In this document: one piece after another, positions 59,890-64,000 of the stretch | Numbering within the stretch: position 1 is the first letter of the stretch | Layout: every line of letters starts with the position of its first letter | From: Mixophyes australis | Taxonomy: Eukaryota; Chordata; Amphibia; Anura; Limnodynastidae | Assembly (NCBI GenBank): GCA_036250195.1 | Contig: JAVHZZ010000003.1 | Location: forward strand, 297,505,565-297,569,564 | Direction: 5' to 3' | Length of the DNA: 64,000 nucleotides | Notes under the pieces: generated by a model | What the model saw: only the letters and a program-made list of their open reading frames with translations | What the model was told of the DNA's origin: nothing | Database searches by the model: none | Position numbers and translations under genes: made by a program

Positions 59890-60620
59890 TTGACTGCGTA
59901 GTGTGGTGGCCCCGGTACACAATTTGGTACCGAGGCCACAATATAATTAAAAAACCCTCCACGTGTCTGAATTCCACCAAACAAGTATCTGGACTGCATA
60001 GTGGGGTGGCCCCGGTACCCAATTTGATACCGGGGCCACAATACCTCCTCCAAACATGGTACAGACAATTCGTCATTGAGATCCCAGACAGACAGGGTCA
60101 AAGTGTTATTGTTTGACTTTGTAAACCCAAAAAACTGTCCCTGTTGCACATAGTTGTGCAATGAAGACTGACTTTTTCATTTAAAGGCACGATCTTTCAA
60201 GTGTAGTGTTTGTAAGTCTAAGTCATATTATACTTTTGGTAAAATTGGTTTATTTTGTTCCTCTTTATGGTAATTAATTAGTAATAGAATTAAAGTAGGA
60301 AATAGAATTAAAGTATGAAATAGAATTAAAGTAGGAAATAGAGTGGTATAGAGTTGTAGTGTGGTATAGATAGAGTGGTCCACACAATATAATAATAAAA
60401 CCCTCAACTGGTCTGAATTCCACCAAACAAGTATCTGGACTGCGTAGTGTGGTGGCCCCGGTACACAATTTGGTACCGAGGCCACAATATAATTAAAAAA
60501 TTGGGCATCAACTGTCACCGTTGTTTAATATCTGATACACCTAAATATGGACTGCACAGTGGAGTGGCCCCGGTAGTAAATTTGGTGCCGGGGCCACAAT
60601 ACCTCCTCCAACTTCCAAGT
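59890..60620. repeat. Dispersed stem-loop repeats in the hAT 3' region
   Basis: Four copies of a CTGGACTGC(G/A)TAGT... unit, each with a GC-rich hairpin GTGGCCCCGGTA-loop-TACCG(A/G)GGCCAC (at about 59,907, 60,007, 60,451 and 60,561) followed by ACAATA. The same lead (TGGACTGCGTAG) opens the 77-bp array units, so both arrays probably share an origin. Direct GAATTAAAGTA(G/T)GAAATA repeats lie at 60,288-60,340. Confidence 0.85.
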
Positions 60621-61118
60621 GTAGTGTTTATAAAGACACACAGCGTCGAAGTGTTATTAGTTGACTTTCTTAACCCTAAAATTGTCCCTGTTGCAAATAT
60701 TCGTGCAATGGACAGTTACTTTTCTATTGAAAGACTCAAGCTTTCAAGTGTAGTGTTTATAAAATATAAACAACAATACAGTAGTTTTAGAGCACGTCAA
60801 TACCTCTTGTTTTAAATTATGACACGGCATTTTACTTTTGGTTTAATTTCTTGAATTTTTTTACATTTGGTTTTACTTTTAGAACATGGCAAACGACTGT
60901 TGCTTGGTCATATAATGCAAAAAAAAAAGTTCCAAGATGGAATTGTCCTTGGGCCCTCACACCCACCCTTATGTTGTTGAAATAGGACATGCACACTTTA
61001 ACAAACCAATCATTTCAGCGACAGGGCCTACCAAACAACTTTGGCTGAAATGATTGGTTTGTTTGGGCCCCCACACCAAAAAAGCTATTCATCTCTCCCT
61101 GTACAGACTAAACAGGCT
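60621..61118. other. hAT 3' UTR with recycled coding scraps
   Basis: Contains CATGGCAAACGACTGTTG (60,886) identical to transposase coding DNA at 62,979, and a 21-bp inverted pair AAACCAATCATTTCAGC / GCTGAAATGATTGGTTT (61,003 and 61,044). Matching sequence in copy 1 is at 19,655-19,765. Confidence 0.7.
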
Positions 61119-61925
61119 CTACTGAGGCAAGATGTCGTCCTCATCCTCAACCTCTGATTCCTCTCCCCCTACAGTGTGTACTTCCTCCTCATCACACATT
61201 ATCAATTCGTCCCCGCTGGACTCCACAACCACAGGTCCCTCTGTAGTATCTGGAGGGCAGTGCTGTACTTCATTGAGGAATTGATTATTCATTTTTATAA
61301 ACATCATTTTTTCAACGTTGTGAGGAAGCAACCTCCTTCGCCGCTCACTGACCAGGTTCCCCGCTGCACTAAAAACTCTTTCCGAGTACACACTGGAGGG
61401 GGGACAACTCAGGTAAAATAGAGCCAGTTTGTACAGGGGCTTCCAAACTGCCTTTTTTTCCTGCCAGTAACAATATGGACTGTCTGACATGTCTACTTGG
61501 ATGGTGTCAGCAAAGTAATCATCCACAATTTTTTCTATTGTCACAGCATCCAATGCAGCGAGAGTAGACATGTCTGCAATGGTTGGCAGGTCCTTCAGTC
61601 CGGACCAGATGTTATCAGCATCCCCGCCAGTGCCTCTTTTGGGAAAACTGAGCTTTTTCCTCGCAGCCATAGATGTGGAAGAAAATGAGGGTGGAGCTGT
61701 TGGCATGTCACGGTCCTCTTCAGAGGACAATCTCCTGACCAGCAGGTCTTTGCACCGCTGTAGACTTGTGTCCGCCGGAAACAGAGACACAACATACGCT
61801 TTAAACCGAGGATCGAGCACGGTGGCCAGAATGTATTCCTCTGACTTTAAAAGACCACCCTCGGATCCTGGCAAAGCATACGAAGGGCTACATCCACAAG
61901 AGCTACATGCTTGGTGTAATCGCAA
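61119..61925 (-). CDS. hAT transposase, C-terminal part with hATC dimerisation domain
   Basis: Continuation of the transposase at 61,847-64,000 in another frame. The homology starts near KSEEYILATVLDPRFKAYVV; residues before that are out-of-frame. The hATC dimerisation region is clear (PLYKLALFYLSCPPSSVYSE, then RVFSAAGNLVSERRRRLLPH and NVEKMMFIKMN), with the conserved FSAAG and the RRRLL segment. The acidic C-terminus (SEVEDEDDILPQ) ends at TGA-type stop 61,119. hATC domains hold the transposase oligomer together and complete the catalytic fold. The next exon or frame upstream is displaced by one frameshift at about 61,855. Confidence 0.85.
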   Translation of the reverse strand: MRLHQACSSCGCSPSYALPGSEGGLLKSEEYILATVLDPRFKAYVVSLFPADTSLQRCKDLLVRRLSSEEDRDMPTAPPSFSSTSMAARKKLSFPKRGTGGDADNIWSGLKDLPTIADMSTLAALDAVTIEKIVDDYFADTIQVDMSDSPYCYWQEKKAVWKPLYKLALFYLSCPPSSVYSERVFSAAGNLVSERRRRLLPHNVEKMMFIKMNNQFLNEVQHCPPDTTEGPVVVESSGDELIMCDEEEVHTVGGEESEVEDEDDILPQ

Positions 61926-64000
61926 TGGCTTACCAGCTCCTCCCTCACTTTCTCCAGCTGCTTCTGCAACAGCCTGATCAGGGGAATGACCTGACTCAAG
62001 CTGGCAGTGTCGGAACTGACTTCTCGTGTGGCAAGTTCAAATGGCTGCAGAACCTTGCACAACACGGAAATCAGTCTCCACTGCGCTTGACTGAGGCGCA
62101 TCCCCACTCCTTTGCCTATGTCGTAGGTGGCTGTGTAGGCCTGAATGGCCTTTTGCTGCTCCTCCATCCTCTGCAGCATATAGAGGGTGGAGTTCCAGCG
62201 CGTCACAACCTCTTGTTTGAGGTGATGGCAGGGCAGGTTCAAGCTTTTTTGATGTGCCTCTAGTCTGCGGTAGGCACTGGCTGAATGCCGAAAGTGTCCA
62301 GCAATTTTGCGGGCCACCGCAAGCATCTCCTGCACACCCCTGTCACTCTTGAGGTAATGCTGCACCACCAAATTAATGGTGTGGGCAAAACATGGGACGT
62401 GCTGGAAATTGCCCATATTTAATGCCCGCACAATGTTACTGGCATTGTCTGACACCACAAATCCCCATGAGAGTCTAAGTGGGGTAAGCCACTGGGAGAT
62501 AATTTCCCTCATTTTCTCTAATATGTTGTCAGCGTTGTGCCTCTTATTAAAGCCTGTAATGCACAATGTTGCCTGCCTTTGCATGAGCAGCCATTTTGTA
62601 GATGCTGCTACTGATGCAGCTGTTGCTGTTGCTGCGGAAGGGGATGCATCTACCCAGTGGGCTGTCACAGTCATATAGTCCTTCGTTTGCCCAGAACCAC
62701 TTGTCCACATGTCCGTGGTTAAGTGGACAGTGGGTACAACCGCATTTTTAAGAGCACTGAGGACACTTGATCGTACTTCTCTGTACATTTTTGGTATCGC
62801 CTGCCTAGTGAAGTGGAATCTCGAGGGGATTTGGTACCGGGGACACAATACCTCCATCAACCCTCTAAATCCCACTCCACTGATGGCGGACACCGGGCGC
62901 ACGTCTAACACCAACATTGCAGTTACAGCCGCAGTTATACGCTTTGCAATAGGGTGACTACTATCGTATTTGGTGGTCATGGCAAACGACTGTTGGACGG
63001 TCAATTGTTTTGTGAAAGACTTAGCGGTCTTACGACTTCCCCTCTGGGAAGATGACCGACTAACAGCAGCAACAGCAGCAGTGGCAGTAGTAGGCGTACC
63101 GCTGCAGGATTCCTCGGATGAATCCCGTATTGAGGAGGACTCAGTCTGGCTGCTGACTTGGGCTGCAGGACTGAATCTGATGGAGATTGTGGAGGAAGTT
63201 GACGAGGAGGGTGTTGCTGGTGTGTATCCAACTGGACCACGGGATTTAGGTGTCCCTGTACCGATGAGGGTCCTAGCCCCAGTTCCTGAACTAACCACTG
63301 AACTATGAAGGTTATTCAGGTGACGTATAAGGGAGGATGTTCCTAGGTGGGCAAGATCCTTACCCCTGCTTATTTGAGCTTTACATAAGCTACATATTGC
63401 CATACATTGGTTGTCTGGATTTGGATAAAAATAACTCCAGACCGAAGAGGTGCATTTTTTGGTCTTCTGACCAGGCATGACGATGGGCTTTTTCATCCCA
63501 TGGACATCAGCTGTTTCCCCCCCTGGTGCCTCATTTACAATAACCACATCACCATCCTCATCATCAAGTTCCTCCACAGCGCCAGCTACATCATCAATAG
63601 CCTCCTCCCGAGCCACCTCTTCCCGTACAGTGATGGGAAGGTCAGGCTTGACAACCACCAACACCCTTGGACTCGCCTTGGGGATTTGTGATAATTTCTC
63701 TTTAGAAGGCAGAGTTGTTTGCTGTTTTGTTGCTGACAGCATAACTCTCTTCAATTTTTTGTAGGGGGGGGGAGGAGGAGGAGGGCTTAGATCCGTGGGT
63801 GAAGCTGAACCACTAGTCATGAACACGGGCCAGGGCCTAAGCCGTTCCTTGCCACTCCGTGTCGTAAATGGCATATTGGCAACTTTACGTTTCTCCTCAG
63901 ATGATTTAAAGTTTCTCTTTTTGCTACTTTTTCTTAACTTGGGCTTTTTGGATTTTACATGCCTGGTACTACGAGATTGGGCATCGGGCTTGGAAGACGA
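61847..64000 (-). CDS. hAT (BED-type) transposase, N-terminal and catalytic part
   Basis: Cuts and joins hAT ends. From Met at 63,874 the frame runs 675 codons, but it is also open for 42 codons upstream to the window edge with a basic stretch (KSKKPKLRKSSKKR) that looks like a nuclear signal, so the true start is probably outside. A BED zinc finger lies at residues 144-190 of the listed frame (SVWSYFYP, C161-X2-C164, H185-X4-H190). Low-complexity Ser/Thr and acidic linkers surround it. The RNase H-like catalytic core has TTDMWTSGSGQTKDYM, VVSDNASNIVRAL, CFAHTINLVVQ and VVTRWNSTLYML. The frame ends LCQDPRVVF at 61,847, where a single frameshift separates it from the hATC part. Apart from that it has no stop, so this copy is young. 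A ZBED-type host gene is less likely given the terminal repeats. Confidence 0.9.
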   Translation of the reverse strand, partial: SSSKPDAQSRSTRHVKSKKPKLRKSSKKRNFKSSEEKRKVANMPFTTRSGKERLRPWPVFMTSGSASPTDLSPPPPPPPYKKLKRVMLSATKQQTTLPSKEKLSQIPKASPRVLVVVKPDLPITVREEVAREEAIDDVAGAVEELDDEDGDVVIVNEAPGGETADVHGMKKPIVMPGQKTKKCTSSVWSYFYPNPDNQCMAICSLCKAQISRGKDLAHLGTSSLIRHLNNLHSSVVSSGTGARTLIGTGTPKSRGPVGYTPATPSSSTSSTISIRFSPAAQVSSQTESSSIRDSSEESCSGTPTTATAAVAAVSRSSSQRGSRKTAKSFTKQLTVQQSFAMTTKYDSSHPIAKRITAAVTAMLVLDVRPVSAISGVGFRGLMEVLCPRYQIPSRFHFTRQAIPKMYREVRSSVLSALKNAVVPTVHLTTDMWTSGSGQTKDYMTVTAHWVDASPSAATATAASVAASTKWLLMQRQATLCITGFNKRHNADNILEKMREIISQWLTPLRLSWGFVVSDNASNIVRALNMGNFQHVPCFAHTINLVVQHYLKSDRGVQEMLAVARKIAGHFRHSASAYRRLEAHQKSLNLPCHHLKQEVVTRWNSTLYMLQRMEEQQKAIQAYTATYDIGKGVGMRLSQAQWRLISVLCKVLQPFELATREVSSDTASLSQVIPLIRLLQKQLEKVREELVSHCDYTKHVALVDVALRMLCQDPRVVF

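Larger units (their letters stand above)
58325..64000 (-). mobile_element. hAT transposon copy 2, 5' end beyond the window
   Basis: The 3' terminus reads TAGGGATGTGCACCGGCG at 58,325, followed by TTTTGTGTTTTGGATCCGG-type subterminal sequence. Then come a 77-bp tandem array (58,644-59,700), stem-loop repeats (59,890-60,620), recycled coding fragments and the transposase gene (61,119 to beyond 64,000). Copy 1 at 16,471-25,250 is a relative in the opposite orientation. The other terminus and the target duplication are outside the window. Confidence 0.8.

Noticed and set aside
61119..64000. Domesticated ZBED-type host gene
   Set aside because: A frameshift splits the protein and transposon terminus and subterminal repeats lie on the 3' side, so a mobile copy is the simpler reading.

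Overview
Vertebrate nuclear DNA, most likely from an anuran amphibian with a large, repeat-rich genome. The host anchor is one protein-coding exon of a group I metabotropic glutamate receptor (GRM1) on the minus strand at 7,990-8,698, with a 3' splice site in its leader (8,855/8,854) and a probable upstream leader exon ending at 10,151. Nearly everything else that can be identified is transposable-element DNA. The mix of MITEs, L2-type LINEs, hAT and PIF/Harbinger transposons and a probable spuma/epsilon/gamma-type endogenous retrovirus, plus an antisense 18S rDNA scrap that fits amphibian 18S as I recall it, supports a frog or toad. The species cannot be named from sequence alone.

Layout. 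1-7 kb: AT-rich intergenic DNA with palindromic MITEs (1,577-1,887; 2,051-2,373; 4,588-4,763), a non-autonomous hAT with exact 8-bp target duplication (2,927-4,053) and a small element with a 5-bp duplication (5,413-5,662). 7-10.3 kb: GRM1 5' end. 11.3-15.3 kb: LTR-like sequences, one split by an L2 fragment with a 7-bp target duplication. 16.5-25.25 kb: a decayed hAT (copy 1) interrupted by a foldback-like repeat, a near full-length but frameshifted L2, a duplicated transposase scrap and the 18S fragment. 25.9-37.2 kb: a complete 11.3-kb PIF/Harbinger transposon with perfect terminal repeats, a Myb/SANT-like gene on the plus strand and a HARBI1-like DDE transposase on the minus strand. 38.7-43.3 kb: a hAT MITE and Helitron-like tandem repeats. 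43.3-49 kb: no recognisable gene. 49-54.8 kb: two retroviral remnants in opposite orientation (antisense pol/env, then a sense LTR-gag-protease). 54.9-58.2 kb: an antisense L2. 58.3-64 kb: a second, much better preserved hAT (copy 2) on the minus strand, whose 5' end lies beyond the window.

The most notable item is the Harbinger's Myb-like gene. Its nine coding exons join in one open frame of 629 residues, every intron is phase 1, and seven consecutive internal exons are only 51-99 nt long. Its partner transposase is broken by two single-base frameshifts and a 29-bp tandem duplication. The second notable theme is the hAT family, whose 3' non-coding tail is built of tandem arrays and recycled pieces of its own transposase coding sequence. 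All function statements rest on motif recognition; no database search was possible.
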